DNA of 64,000 nt from Pseudomonadota bacterium (GCA_023423065.1 JAFAGC010000118.1:12056-76055), one strand, 5' to 3'. Positions 8,897 to 18,147 are shown, numbered from the stretch's first letter. Numbers and translations are program-made. Notes: generated from the letters alone by a model not told the origin.

Positions 8897-9436
8897 ATGG
8901 CGCGCCTGCAAATTCTCGAATACCCGGACCCCCGTCTTCGCACCAAGGCTGACCCCGTCGATGTCTTCGACGCGGCATTGGCGAAGCAGGTGAAGGACAT
9001 GTTCGAGACCATGTACGCCGCCCCGGGCGTGGGTCTGGCCGCGACCCAGGTGGATTACCACAAGCGCTTGATCGTCATGGATGTTTCCGAAGCCAAGAAC
9101 CAGCCGTACGTGTTCTGCAATCCGCGGATCCTGAGCGCCGAGGGCGCCGGGGTTACCGAGGAAGGCTGTTTGTCCGTGCCGGGCATCTTCGACGAAGTGA
9201 AGCGCGCCTCGAAGGTGCTCGCCCGCGCGCAGGATGAAACCGGCAAGACATTCGAGGTCGAGCTCGAGGGCCTCGCCGCCGTCTGCCTGCAGCACGAGAT
9301 GGATCACCTCGACGGCAAACTCTTCGTCGACTACCTGTCGGATCTCAAGCGCGAGCGCATTCGCAAGAAGCTCGAGAAGGATCGCAAGGAGCGCGCGAAG
9401 AGCGTGCGCGAGGCGACCGCCGTCCGCGCCTACTGA
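8897..9436 (+). CDS. def: Peptide deformylase
   Basis: Removes the formyl group from the N-terminal Met of nascent proteins; a metalloenzyme at the ribosome exit. All three signature motifs are present: GVGLAATQ near residue 45, EGCLSVP with metal-ligand Cys91, and QHEMDHLDG with the two His ligands and catalytic Glu. The 179-residue length is normal, with a basic C-terminal helix. Start ATG has GAGCGGA upstream. It is the first gene of a plus-strand operon with fmt 9 bp downstream, so the formylation and deformylation enzymes are co-expressed. Confidence 0.98.
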   Translation: MARLQILEYPDPRLRTKADPVDVFDAALAKQVKDMFETMYAAPGVGLAATQVDYHKRLIVMDVSEAKNQPYVFCNPRILSAEGAGVTEEGCLSVPGIFDEVKRASKVLARAQDETGKTFEVELEGLAAVCLQHEMDHLDGKLFVDYLSDLKRERIRKKLEKDRKERAKSVREATAVRAY

Positions 9437-9445
9437 TCCGCTGGC

Positions 9446-10387
9446 GTGACCTCATTACGAATCGCTTTTGCGGGCACGCCGCAATTCGCGCTGCCCGCGC
9501 TGCGCGCGTGCCTGGACTCCCCGCACCGCGTGGTCGGTGTGCTGACCCAGCCCGATCGCCCCGCCGGGCGCGGACGCGAACTGCGCAGCTCGCCGGTCAA
9601 ACTACTCGCGCTCGAGGCCGGCGTCCCGGTGGCGCAGCCGCCGTCGCTGCGAACGCCGGACGCGCGCGCGCCATTCGTCGAGTGGGCGCCCGACCTCATG
9701 GTCGTGGTCGCGTATGGCCTCATCCTTCCGCCCGAAGTGCTCGCCCAGCCACGGCTCGGCTGCGTCAACATCCACGGATCGTTGCTGCCTCGCTGGCGCG
9801 GCGCCGCGCCGATCCAGCGCGCGATCCTCGCGGGCGATTCGGAAACCGGGGTGACCATCATGCAGCTCGACGCCGGTCTCGATACCGGGCCGATGCTGCT
9901 TTCGCGCCGGCATCCGATCGGACTGCACGACACTGCGGGAGATCTGCATGACGTCCTCGCGGAGCTCGGCGCCGCCGCGCTGATCGAAGCCGTCGACGGG
10001 CTCGCCGCCGGAACGCTCGAGCCGAAGCCGCAGCCGGCCGAGGGCGCAACCTACGCGCCGAAGGTCGAGAAGGCCGAGGCGAAGCTCGACTGGAGCGCGG
10101 ACGCCGCTTCGCTCGATCGGCGCATTCGCGCATTCAATCCGTGGCCGATGGCGGAAACGCTCCTCGCGGGCGAGTCTCTCAAGCTGCTGCGCGCGCAGGT
10201 CGCGAAACATGCGGGCAGCGAAGCTGCGCCCGGCACGGTGCTCGGCATCGCCGAGGATGGACTGCACGTCGCCTGCGAGGAAGGCGTGCTCGCGGTGCGC
10301 GAACTGCAGCGCGCGGGGAAACGTCCCGTATCGGCGCGCGACTTCGCGAACGCGGTGCGTGTCGCGGGCATGAGACTCGGCGCATGA
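9446..10387 (+). CDS. fmt: Methionyl-tRNA formyltransferase
   Basis: Transfers a formyl group from 10-formyl-tetrahydrofolate to initiator Met-tRNA. The 313-residue protein has the N-terminal Rossmann domain (IAFAGTPQFALPAL), the folate-binding/catalytic segment CVNIHGSLLPRWRGAAPIQ with the conserved Asn-His pair, the TGVTIMQLDAGLDTGP motif, and a C-terminal OB-like tRNA domain. It starts with GTG at 9446 and its TGA overlaps the rsmB ATG. Confidence 0.98.
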   Translation: MTSLRIAFAGTPQFALPALRACLDSPHRVVGVLTQPDRPAGRGRELRSSPVKLLALEAGVPVAQPPSLRTPDARAPFVEWAPDLMVVVAYGLILPPEVLAQPRLGCVNIHGSLLPRWRGAAPIQRAILAGDSETGVTIMQLDAGLDTGPMLLSRRHPIGLHDTAGDLHDVLAELGAAALIEAVDGLAAGTLEPKPQPAEGATYAPKVEKAEAKLDWSADAASLDRRIRAFNPWPMAETLLAGESLKLLRAQVAKHAGSEAAPGTVLGIAEDGLHVACEEGVLAVRELQRAGKRPVSARDFANAVRVAGMRLGA

Positions 10388-11769
10388 AGCGCGCACATCC
10401 GAAGAACCGGAATCCCCCGAGGCCGCGTCGTACCCGGCACGCGCCGGGAGCGGAAACGCTCGCCGCCGCGGCGCTCGCGGTGCATGCCGTCGTGTTCGAA
10501 GGCCGGTCGGCGGACGTGGCGCTCGAGGCGGCGCACGAACGCGCGGATCGCGCGGCGGTCCGCGCGATCGCGCTCGGAACCTTCCGCTGGTATCTGCGGC
10601 TCGCGCCGGCGCTCGCTCCGCTGGTCAACCGCCCGTTCGACGAACTCGCGCCGCGTCTCGCCGCGCTGCTCGTGACGGCGACTCACCAGGTCGAATACTC
10701 GCGCGGCGCGCCGGAGACACAGGTGCATCTCGCCGTCGACGCGAGCCGCATCGTGGGTGAAGGCCGCGCGAGCGGCGTCGTCAACGCCGTGTTGCGCCGC
10801 TTCGTCGCCGAGCGCTCCAGGTTGTTGGCCGAGGTGGATGCGGACCCGGTACAGCGCCACGCGCATCCGCGCTGGCTCGGCGACGCGCTGCGCGCCGCGT
10901 GGCCGGACGATGCCGAACGCATCCTCGCCGCGAACAACGAACATCCGCCGATGGCGCTGCGGCTCGATCCCGCGCAGATCACCGCCGAGGACTTCCTGCG
11001 CTCGTGGCGCTCGCTCGGCCGCGACGCGCGCGCGGTGCCGTGGCGCGCCGATGCGGTCGTGCTCGAACGACCGGTCGCGGTCCAGGTGTTGCCCGGGTTC
11101 GATTCCGGCGCCGTGTCCGTCCAGGATTGCGGTGCGCAGCTCGCCGCGTTGATGCTCGATGCCGGCCCGGGCATGCGAGTGCTCGACGCCTGCGCGGCGC
11201 CCGGCGGCAAGACGCTGCACATCGCGCAGCGCACGTCCGGTCTCGCCGAGCTCGTGGCTGCCGACGACGATCCGCAGCGACTCGCGCGCGTGCGCGAGAA
11301 CCTCGCGCGGGCGGGCCGTGACGCCGTGCTGCTCGCGGCCGACCTGCGCACACGGCCCGAATCCCTGGCGCCGGAGTCTTTCGATCGCGTGCTGGTCGAC
11401 GCGCCGTGCTCGGCAACCGGCGTGATCCGCCGTCATCCCGACATCAAGCTGCTGCGTCGCGCGACGGATATCGACGCCTTCGCATCCACCCAGCATGCGA
11501 TTCTCGCGACGGCGTTCGAACTACTTCGGCCGGGCGGACGCCTGGTCTATTGCACCTGTTCCGTGTTGCCCGCCGAAAACGAGGTGGTGGTCGCCGGGTT
11601 CCTGCGCGGCGAACCGCGCGCCGCGCTCGCCGGGTGGCCGGATGGACTCGAACAGCCGCCGGGCCTGAAGCCGCGGGAGGCGGGCTGGCAGCTGCTGCCG
11701 GGTGGCGAGGCGGGCACCGATGGCTTCTACTATGCCTGCCTGCATAAGCTCACCGGGCAGGAACAATAG
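10384..11769 (+). CDS. rsmB: 16S rRNA (cytosine-967-C5) methyltransferase RsmB
   Basis: SAM-dependent methyltransferase for m5C967 of 16S rRNA. The start is the ATG that overlaps the fmt stop (ATGA), giving 461 residues after a short basic leader; upstream in-frame Met codons lie inside fmt. An N-terminal NusB-like helical RNA-binding domain (residues about 25-160) precedes the Rossmann methylase. SAM motif LDACAAPGGKTLHIA, the DAPCSATGV motif (Cys342) and the YCTCSV motif (catalytic Cys at 390/392) are intact. Third gene in the def operon, as in Pseudomonas. Confidence 0.97.
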   Translation: MKRAHPKNRNPPRPRRTRHAPGAETLAAAALAVHAVVFEGRSADVALEAAHERADRAAVRAIALGTFRWYLRLAPALAPLVNRPFDELAPRLAALLVTATHQVEYSRGAPETQVHLAVDASRIVGEGRASGVVNAVLRRFVAERSRLLAEVDADPVQRHAHPRWLGDALRAAWPDDAERILAANNEHPPMALRLDPAQITAEDFLRSWRSLGRDARAVPWRADAVVLERPVAVQVLPGFDSGAVSVQDCGAQLAALMLDAGPGMRVLDACAAPGGKTLHIAQRTSGLAELVAADDDPQRLARVRENLARAGRDAVLLAADLRTRPESLAPESFDRVLVDAPCSATGVIRRHPDIKLLRRATDIDAFASTQHAILATAFELLRPGGRLVYCTCSVLPAENEVVVAGFLRGEPRAALAGWPDGLEQPPGLKPREAGWQLLPGGEAGTDGFYYACLHKLTGQEQ

Positions 11770-11777
11770 AGGAACGA

Positions 11778-12368
11778 ATGCTCTTCGGGCGTGCCCAAAA
11801 CTTCCGGATTCTGCTGCTCACGGTGCTGCTGGCATTCGGCTCGACGGGAGCGGCGCGCGCGGATGCGCTCGATGGCCTGCTCGAGGTGCGTTCTGCGTAC
11901 GTCACCGTCGAAGACGGGGTATTCCAGCTGTTCGCGCGCGTGGCTTACCCGGTGAACGACGACATCCGCGCGGCGCTCAAGGACGGCCTCACGCTCACGT
12001 TCAACCTCGACGTGGTGGTGTCGCGCGAGCGGCGCTTCTGGATGGACGACACGGTGGCCGAGTATTCGCTCAAGCGGGAGCTGATGTACCACGCGGTCAG
12101 CGATCGGTACGTCACGCGCGACGTCGACGCGACCACTGGCGTGCAGCACAGTTACGCGACGCTCGAGGAAGCGCTCGAGGCGCTGGGAACCGTCGATGCC
12201 TGGCCGTTCCTGCTCTCGCCGCAGCTTTCAGCCAAGCGTGACTACCGGGTGAGCTTGCGCGCCGGCGTGCGGCGCGGAAGATTGCCCGAGACCTTGCGTG
12301 TATTGATGTTCTGGACCGACGACTGGCACCGCGAAAGCGAGTGGTTCTCATGGTCCCTGCAACGCTGA
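11778..12368 (+). CDS. DUF4390 domain protein, secreted
   Basis: A 196-residue protein with a Sec signal peptide (hydrophobic ILLLTVLLAFGSTGAARA, likely cut after ARA) and a beta-rich body typical of DUF4390. Function is unknown. It is consistently found between rsmB and the NtrY-type kinase in related bacteria, so a role in sensing or supporting that kinase in the periplasm is plausible but only inferred. Its 3' end overlaps the kinase start by 19 bp, which implies translational coupling. Confidence 0.85.
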   Translation: MLFGRAQNFRILLLTVLLAFGSTGAARADALDGLLEVRSAYVTVEDGVFQLFARVAYPVNDDIRAALKDGLTLTFNLDVVVSRERRFWMDDTVAEYSLKRELMYHAVSDRYVTRDVDATTGVQHSYATLEEALEALGTVDAWPFLLSPQLSAKRDYRVSLRAGVRRGRLPETLRVLMFWTDDWHRESEWFSWSLQR

Positions 12369-14599
12369 GAAAACTCGGAACCCTCGGACTCATCGCACTT
12401 TGGGTGTTCGTGAGCGGCGGCTTGTTGCTGCTGCTCGCGCTGTCCGTCCAGAACTCGGTCCAGTACAGCAAGCTGCAGGCATGGATCCTGCTGATCAACG
12501 CGATCGCGGTGGTCACCGTGAGCGTGCTGCTCGCGCGCAAGATCGTCGAGCTGGTGCGCGCGTTCCGCGCACAGGTGCCTGGTTCGCGCCTGACGGCGCG
12601 CACGGTGGCGATCTTCGGATCGCTCGTGATCGCGCCGCTGATCATCGTCTACCTTTTCTCCCTCGAATTCCTCAACCGCGGCATCGACAGCTGGTTCAAG
12701 GTCGAGATCAAGCAGGGCCTCGCCGACGCGCTCGAGTTGTCGAAGTCCGCGATGGACGTGCGCATGCGCGAATACGCGCGCGGCACGGAACTGTTCGCGA
12801 ACCGCCTCGCCGACAATCCGAACATCGTGTGGACCGTGGCCGTCGACACGCAGCGTGTCGAAACCGGCGCGCTCGAAGTCGTCGTGTACGGCACGCTCGG
12901 GCAGGTGCTCGCCGCGAGCAGCAGCGATCCGACGATGACCAACCTGCCGCGACACGCTTCGCCCGAGATGACGCGCGCGATCGCGAGCGGCAACCTCTAC
13001 TGGAGCCTGGAGCCGGTGTCGGAGGGTGACTACCTGATCAATACCGCGGCACCGATAGCTGCCACACCGGGAGCAAGCGAAGGTCGATTCGTCGTGGCCA
13101 TCTACCCGGTGCCACCGCAACTCGCGCGCCTCGCCGACGCCGTGCAGAACTCGTACATGCAGCACAGCGCGCTGGTCGACTACCGCGAACCCGTGAAGAA
13201 CAGTTTTCGCATGACCCTCACGCTGGTACTGCTGTTGGCGATGCTCACCGCGATCTACGGCGCTATCTACTCCGCGGAGAAGCTGGTGCGCCCCGTGCAG
13301 GACCTCATCGCGGGCACGCGCGCGGTCGGCAAGGGCGACTTCGGCACGCGCCTGCCGCTGCCGTCGCGCGACGAGATGGGCTTCCTCGTGCACTCGTTCA
13401 ACGACATGACCAAGCGCCTGCGGCGCGCGCGCGAGGAGACGACGCGCAGCCAGATGGCCGTCGAGCGCGAGCGCGAGCGCCTGTCGATCATCCTTGCCCG
13501 CCTCACTACCGGCGTCGTCGCGATCGGGCGCGACCTGGTGCTGCGCAGCGCGAACCAGGCCGCGAGCAACATCCTCGGCATCGATCTCGCGCGCGGCATC
13601 GGCATGCCGCTCGGCGCGCTCGCGGACGAGAACCCGCGCTACGCGCGTTTCGTCAGCGAGGTGAGCGCGCGCCTCGCGAAGGGCGAGGAGGAGTGGCGCG
13701 AACAGATGGATCTCAAGCCCGAGGCCGCCGGCGCGCGCGTACTCGTATGCGCCTGCACGCCGCTGCCCGGAGACGAACACGCAGAAAACGACGCGGAGCG
13801 GCAAGGTGGATTCGTGATCGTGTTCGACGACATCAGCGCGCTGCTGCAGGCGCAGCGCGACGCGGCCTGGGGCGAGGTCGCGCGTCGTCTCGCGCACGAG
13901 ATCAAGAATCCGCTGACGCCGATCCAGCTCTCCGCCGAGCGCATGCGCCGACGTTATCTCTCGCAGATGCAGGGCGAGGACGCGCAGGTGCTCGACCGCG
14001 CGACGTATACGATCGTCCAGCAGGTCGAGGCGATGAAGGCGATGGTGAACGCGTTCAGCGAATATGCACGCGCACCCGACATGAAGGTCACGAAGTTCCC
14101 GCTCAACGCGCTCGTGACCGAGGTTGCCGACCTGCATCGCGGGCAGGAGTCGGGCGTGCGGATCGAGGTGGATCTCGACCCGCGCATCAACGTGGTCGAG
14201 GCCGACCGCGGGCGGGTGCGCCAGATCCTCAACAACCTGATCGTCAACGGTGTCGAGGCCGTCGAGAACTCGCCGGACGGCCGCGTGGTCGCCACCACGC
14301 GCCTCGAAACGGTCGGGTCGGCGGATTACGTAACCATCATCGTTACGGACAATGGCCCCGGGTTCGCGCGCGAGGTGCTCGGCCACTTGTTCGACCCTTA
14401 CGTGACGAGCAAGCCGAAGGGCACCGGGCTGGGTCTCGCCATCGTGAAGAAGATCGTCGAGGAGCACGGCGGGCGCGTTGAAGCCGACAATCCGCCGGAA
14501 GGCGGCGGTCGGGTGCGTGTATCCTTGCCGATGACCGATGGTTCCCGACAGATCGTTGCGCGCGAACGACGCGCCGAACCGAGGAAGGAGCGAGCATGA
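12350..14599 (+). CDS. NtrY-type sensor histidine kinase
   Basis: A 749-residue membrane kinase. Three hydrophobic helices near the N-terminus (about residues 7-35, 42-65, 85-108), a periplasmic sensor region and a fourth helix near 285-310 lead into a HAMP linker (VRPVQDLIAG...), a PAS domain (about 380-490) and the kinase core. H-box RLAHEIKNPLTPIQLS contains the phospho-accepting His516; the N box NNLIVNGVEA, G1 DNGPGFAREV and G2 GTGLGLAIV are intact. This is the NtrY architecture. I chose ATG 12350 over the in-frame GTG at 12341. The stop overlaps the partner regulator's ATG, so the two are produced together. NtrY kinases respond to nitrogen or redox state in other proteobacteria; the signal here is unknown. 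Confidence 0.93.
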   Translation: MVPATLRKLGTLGLIALWVFVSGGLLLLLALSVQNSVQYSKLQAWILLINAIAVVTVSVLLARKIVELVRAFRAQVPGSRLTARTVAIFGSLVIAPLIIVYLFSLEFLNRGIDSWFKVEIKQGLADALELSKSAMDVRMREYARGTELFANRLADNPNIVWTVAVDTQRVETGALEVVVYGTLGQVLAASSSDPTMTNLPRHASPEMTRAIASGNLYWSLEPVSEGDYLINTAAPIAATPGASEGRFVVAIYPVPPQLARLADAVQNSYMQHSALVDYREPVKNSFRMTLTLVLLLAMLTAIYGAIYSAEKLVRPVQDLIAGTRAVGKGDFGTRLPLPSRDEMGFLVHSFNDMTKRLRRAREETTRSQMAVERERERLSIILARLTTGVVAIGRDLVLRSANQAASNILGIDLARGIGMPLGALADENPRYARFVSEVSARLAKGEEEWREQMDLKPEAAGARVLVCACTPLPGDEHAENDAERQGGFVIVFDDISALLQAQRDAAWGEVARRLAHEIKNPLTPIQLSAERMRRRYLSQMQGEDAQVLDRATYTIVQQVEAMKAMVNAFSEYARAPDMKVTKFPLNALVTEVADLHRGQESGVRIEVDLDPRINVVEADRGRVRQILNNLIVNGVEAVENSPDGRVVATTRLETVGSADYVTIIVTDNGPGFAREVLGHLFDPYVTSKPKGTGLGLAIVKKIVEEHGGRVEADNPPEGGGRVRVSLPMTDGSRQIVARERRAEPRKERA

Positions 14600-15963
14600 G
14601 CGCCGCACACATTCTGGTCGTAGACGACGAAGCCGACATCCGAGGCCTCCTGAAGGAGATTCTCTCCGAGGAGGGATATGACGTGGACGTGGCCGGCGAT
14701 GCGGGCCAGGCGCGCGCGTCGCGCGCGCGGCAGCTTCCGGATCTCGTGCTGCTGGACATCTGGATGCCGGACACCGACGGCATCACGCTGCTGCGCGAGT
14801 GGTCGGGCAGCGCGGCGGAGACGTCCTGCCCGGTCGTGATGATGTCCGGTCACGGTACCGTCGAGACGGCTGTCGAGGCGACGCGCCTCGGCGCATTCGA
14901 TTTCGTCGAGAAGCCGCTGTCGTTGCAGAAGCTGCTGCGCACGGTCGAGCGCGCGCTCGAAGCCGGCAAGCGCAAGCGCCACGCGGGCAAGTTGCTGGCC
15001 GCGTCGCCCGGCGTTCCCGTGGGCCGCAGCCGCGTGATGCAGCAGTTGCGCTCCGATCTCACCCAGATCGCCTCGAACGATTCGCCCGTGCTGCTCGTCG
15101 GCGAGACCGGCACCGGCCGCGAAGCCTTCGCCCGTTTCATTCACGACGCGAGCCCGCGCTCCGCGCGCCCGTTCGTCGCGCTCATCTCGAGCACGGTGCA
15201 CGGCGAAGGCGCCGAGCAGGTGTTGTTCGGCACGGAGTCCAACGGCGAAATCTCCCCGGGAATTCTCGAGCGAGCGGGCGCGGGCACGTTGTTCATCAAC
15301 GAAGTCGAGGATCTTCCGCCGCAGGCGCAGCGCGCGCTGCTCGGCGTGCTCGAGAGCGGAGAATTCACGCGTGTCGGCGGCAGCCAGCCGGTCACGCTCA
15401 AGGCGCGACTGGTCTCCTCGGCTCGTCCCGGCATCGAATCGCGCGGCGAAGCTTTCCGCCGCGACCTGCTCGCGCACTTGAACACGCTGATCGTGCGCGT
15501 GCCGCCGCTGCGTGAATACACCGAGGACGTGCCCGACCTGCTGCGTCACTACGTCGACCGGCTCGTCGACAGCGAAGGTCTGCAGTTCCGCAAGTTCAGC
15601 GTCGCGGCGCAGAACCGGCTGCGCAACTATCCGTGGCCCGACAACGTGCGCGAGCTCAAGAACCTCGTGCAACGCCTGTTGCTGCAGGGTGGTGGAGAAG
15701 AGATCCGGCTCGAGGAGATCGAGCGCGAACTCGCCGCGCAGGCGCCGACGGCCGAGCCGCTCGTGAAACAGGATCTGCTGGCGCTGCCGCTGCGCGAAGC
15801 GCGCGAGCAGTTCGAGCGCGCCTATCTACAGCAGCAGCTGCTGCTGTGCAACGGCAAGGTCGGCCAGCTCGCCAAACGCGTCGGAATGGAACGCACGCAC
15901 CTGTATCGCAAACTGCGCTCGCTCGGCGTCGACTTCCGCAACGTCTCCGACGACGCGGAGTAG
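14596..15963 (+). CDS. NtrX-like response regulator with degenerate AAA+ domain
   Basis: A 455-residue regulator: receiver domain with phospho-acceptor Asp54 (LVLLDIWMPD) and Lys in the FVEKPL motif, a central AAA+ region, and a C-terminal Fis-type helix-turn-helix (AKRVGMERTHLYRKLRSLG). The central domain departs from working sigma54 activators in three places. The Walker A Lys is Arg175 (GETGTGREAFAR), the Walker B Asp is Asn235 (TLFINEVEDL), and the GAFTGA loop that contacts sigma54 is absent. It therefore probably binds DNA as a phosphorylation-controlled regulator without remodelling sigma54. Loss of GAFTGA is known for some NtrX proteins; the two Walker changes are less usual. Confidence 0.9.
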   Translation: MSAAHILVVDDEADIRGLLKEILSEEGYDVDVAGDAGQARASRARQLPDLVLLDIWMPDTDGITLLREWSGSAAETSCPVVMMSGHGTVETAVEATRLGAFDFVEKPLSLQKLLRTVERALEAGKRKRHAGKLLAASPGVPVGRSRVMQQLRSDLTQIASNDSPVLLVGETGTGREAFARFIHDASPRSARPFVALISSTVHGEGAEQVLFGTESNGEISPGILERAGAGTLFINEVEDLPPQAQRALLGVLESGEFTRVGGSQPVTLKARLVSSARPGIESRGEAFRRDLLAHLNTLIVRVPPLREYTEDVPDLLRHYVDRLVDSEGLQFRKFSVAAQNRLRNYPWPDNVRELKNLVQRLLLQGGGEEIRLEEIERELAAQAPTAEPLVKQDLLALPLREAREQFERAYLQQQLLLCNGKVGQLAKRVGMERTHLYRKLRSLGVDFRNVSDDAE

Positions 15964-15979
15964 TACCCCAACTTCATGG

Positions 15980-16003
15980 ACGCCCCCGTTTCGGGGGCGT
16001 TTT
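15980..16003 (+). terminator. Intrinsic terminator of the def-ntrX operon
   Basis: Stem ACGCCCCCG / CGGGGGCGT with a TTT loop, followed by TTTTCC on the plus strand, 17 bp after the ntrX-like stop. The opposite strand lacks a T run, so it acts mainly on plus-strand transcripts. Confidence 0.88.
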
Positions 16004-16026
16004 CCGTCGTGGGGCGCAGTCCCAGG

Positions 16027-16875
16027 CTAAGGATAACCGGTCTCGTTCGGATCCGGCGTCACCGCGACGACGCGGAATACCCCTTCGTACGCGGACTTGA
16101 GCGAGAACTCGACGCGGCCGACACCCTTGTACAGGTACATCATGCGCTGCAGGTCGCGCGCGCCGAAGTTGAACGGCTGCCACTGCTTGCCGGTCATGCG
16201 CTGCGTCTGAGCGGTCGGCGGGCCTAACAAGGCGTCGACCTGCTGCTGGCTCATGCCGACCTGCACCTGGCTCAGGTCCACGCTCTTCGCTGCCGGAGCG
16301 GGTGCGGCTGCAGCGGCGGGCGCGGCCGCCGGGGCCGCGGCCGGAGCAGAAGCCGCGGCGGCGGCGGGCTTCGCGTTCTTCTTGCCCTTGGTGTTCGCCG
16401 GTGCGGGCGCAGGCGCCGGTGGCGGCGGCGGGTTGCGCAGCGCCTCGAGATTCACGGTGCCCGCGACGTACGGGCTCTCCGAGCCCTGCTTGGGCAGCTG
16501 CTTCGACGCTTTTTCACAATGGGCGCGCAGCTTGCGATGCACGCTCTTGTCGTCGCTGACTTTCTCGAGCACCGGGCGATAACGAACGTTGCCCGAGGCG
16601 CCGAGCGCGCGGCACATCCACGCGACCGAATCGACGTATGTGAACTGCTCGCCCGCCATCGGATATTTCTCGAGGACGACTTCAGCCATGACGTCGAGGA
16701 CCTCGGTATTCCGATAGGCCGTGTTGTACATGTTCTCGGCGACCTGGCGCTGCGTGCTGGGTCCGCCCTTGATGAGTTGCTCGACGTATTGCTGATCGAC
16801 GGCATTCAATTCGGCGAATGCGGTGCCCGCGAGCAGGCAGCCGGCCACGAAGCCGGTGGAAATCCAGTGTTTCAT
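16027..16875 (-). CDS. Secreted protein with Ala/Pro-rich linker and SmpA/OmlA-like C-terminus
   Basis: A 282-residue exported protein of unknown function. The start MKHWIS at 16875 has GAGGGAG about 10 bp upstream and begins a Sec signal peptide ending near GTAFA. The N-terminal half is helical with two Cys residues and could be a repeat-type scaffold. A long Pro/Ala linker (about residues 155-205) follows. The C-terminal segment VDLSQVQVGMSQQQVDALLG resembles the start of BamE/SmpA/OmlA outer-membrane assembly domains, which begin with a 'G M s . . q V . . l l G' pattern. I would not go beyond envelope protein. Confidence 0.7.
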   Translation of the reverse strand: MKHWISTGFVAGCLLAGTAFAELNAVDQQYVEQLIKGGPSTQRQVAENMYNTAYRNTEVLDVMAEVVLEKYPMAGEQFTYVDSVAWMCRALGASGNVRYRPVLEKVSDDKSVHRKLRAHCEKASKQLPKQGSESPYVAGTVNLEALRNPPPPPAPAPAPANTKGKKNAKPAAAAASAPAAAPAAAPAAAAAPAPAAKSVDLSQVQVGMSQQQVDALLGPPTAQTQRMTGKQWQPFNFGARDLQRMMYLYKGVGRVEFSLKSAYEGVFRVVAVTPDPNETGYP

Positions 16876-16907
16876 TTTCTTTACTCCCTCGAACCAGAGG
16901 GACAACT

Positions 16908-17033
16908 CTAACACCGCGGGCGGGACGCTTCAGCGCGCCGCCCGCGCGCCGCGAGCTGGTTCAAGAATTCATACAAATCCCGCACTTCTTCGTCCGAGAA
17001 ACCCGCAAAGCGACCGAGGCCATCGAAGCGAAG
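16908..17033 (-). other. In-frame extension after the CapA-like stop codon
   Basis: Directly after the CapA-like TGA (17034-17036) the same frame stays open for 41 codons to a TAG at 16908. It encodes a helix-like stretch, FDGLGRFAGFSDEEVRDLYE then FLNQL, that looks like real protein. The context TGA-C is a known leaky stop context. It may be a read-through tail, a remnant of a longer ancestral protein, or chance. Confidence 0.3.
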
Positions 17034-18143
17034 TCACCGCGGAGCGAGTCGGCCGTCCTCGCCGATGACGAGCGTGCCGTCGGGGAACGCGGTACGTGTG
17101 AGTGTGCGGATCATCTCGAGCGCGCCCCGGGCGGGATCGATCGTCGGACCGGCCGGCCGGAGCTGGATCGTGGATACGATTTCGCCCGAGACGAACCGGC
17201 CGTCGTCGTCGAGCTGGGCCTTGAGGATCGGCGCGATGCCGCGGATGCCTTCGACGCTGATGCCGTAGTACGTCGCGAAGTTGCCCAGGCTGTAGGCGAT
17301 GAGCCGGTCGCGATACAGCTCGAGCGGCCGCACCACGTGCGGGCCGTGCCCGAGAACGATGTCCGCGCCGGCATCGACCATCGCGCGCGCGAACTCGACC
17401 ACGTTGCCGCGATCCTCGCCCGCGAAGATCTCGCGCGCGAAGGGCAGCACCTCGGCGCCGTTGCCCTCGGCGCCGCCGTGGAACGAAACGATCACGATGT
17501 CGTGCGTCGCGGCGAGTCCCTCGATCAGCGCGCGCGCGACCTCGGGCTCGTTGAGCTGGTTCGCGCCGACGTTGGGCGCGAACGCGGCCAGCGCCACGCG
17601 TCGGCCATTGGCGATCCAGCTCGCGGTCGTGCCTTCGCGTCCCGAGTGATGAATGCCCACCGCGTCGAGCGCGCTCATGCTCGAGTCGCGCCCTTCCTCG
17701 CCGAAGTCGCGGGCGTGGTTGTTGGCCAGGCTCAGCGCATCGAAGCCCGCGAGCTGGAAATACGTCGCGTAACGCGTGGGCGAACGGAAAAGGAAACAGA
17801 TCTTCGGGTTCTTGCACTGCTTGACCGGTTCGCCGCCGTCCATCAGCACGCCTTCGAGATTGCCGAAGGTCACGTCGGCGTCGGCAAGAATCGGCGTCAC
17901 GGCCTCGAGGAACGACACGCCATCGTCGTCGGGCAGGATGTTCTCGGGAAAATCCGTGCCCAGCATCATGTCGCCCACGGCGGCGATGGTCAGGCCCGGG
18001 CGCGTGGGGGCGGGAGGCGGCGCGGGAGCGGGTGATTCGGCCGCGGGCGGCGGAGTTGGGGGCGCCGTGGGCTGTGTCGCGCAACCGGCCAGCGCCAGCA
18101 GGGTGCCGGCGACCAGCGCGCCGCGCAGCGACGCGGGCGTCAT
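17034..18143 (-). CDS. CapA-family lipoprotein (poly-gamma-glutamate synthesis/metallophosphatase-like)
   Basis: A 369-residue lipoprotein of the CapA family, whose fold is a calcineurin-like phosphoesterase. The ATG at 18143 has GGTGAG upstream, overlapping the SPOR gene stop. Lipobox LLALAGC is followed by a Pro-rich spacer. Family motifs are visible: AAVGDMMLGTDF, FGNLEGVL, SLANNHARDFG, VSFHGGAEGNG, VLGHGPHVVRPLE and AYSLGNF. The substrate is unknown; no other capsule or PGA genes are nearby. It lies where Pseudomonas has hslVU after argS and the SPOR gene. See the separate entry for an open extension beyond its TGA. Confidence 0.87.
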   Translation of the reverse strand: MTPASLRGALVAGTLLALAGCATQPTAPPTPPPAAESPAPAPPPAPTRPGLTIAAVGDMMLGTDFPENILPDDDGVSFLEAVTPILADADVTFGNLEGVLMDGGEPVKQCKNPKICFLFRSPTRYATYFQLAGFDALSLANNHARDFGEEGRDSSMSALDAVGIHHSGREGTTASWIANGRRVALAAFAPNVGANQLNEPEVARALIEGLAATHDIVIVSFHGGAEGNGAEVLPFAREIFAGEDRGNVVEFARAMVDAGADIVLGHGPHVVRPLELYRDRLIAYSLGNFATYYGISVEGIRGIAPILKAQLDDDGRFVSGEIVSTIQLRPAGPTIDPARGALEMIRTLTRTAFPDGTLVIGEDGRLAPR

Positions 18144-18147
18144 CGAA

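Noticed and set aside
12242..14608. 788-codon minus-strand ORF opposite the NtrY-type kinase
   Set aside because: The plus strand encodes clear H, N and G boxes; the antisense translation has no domain.
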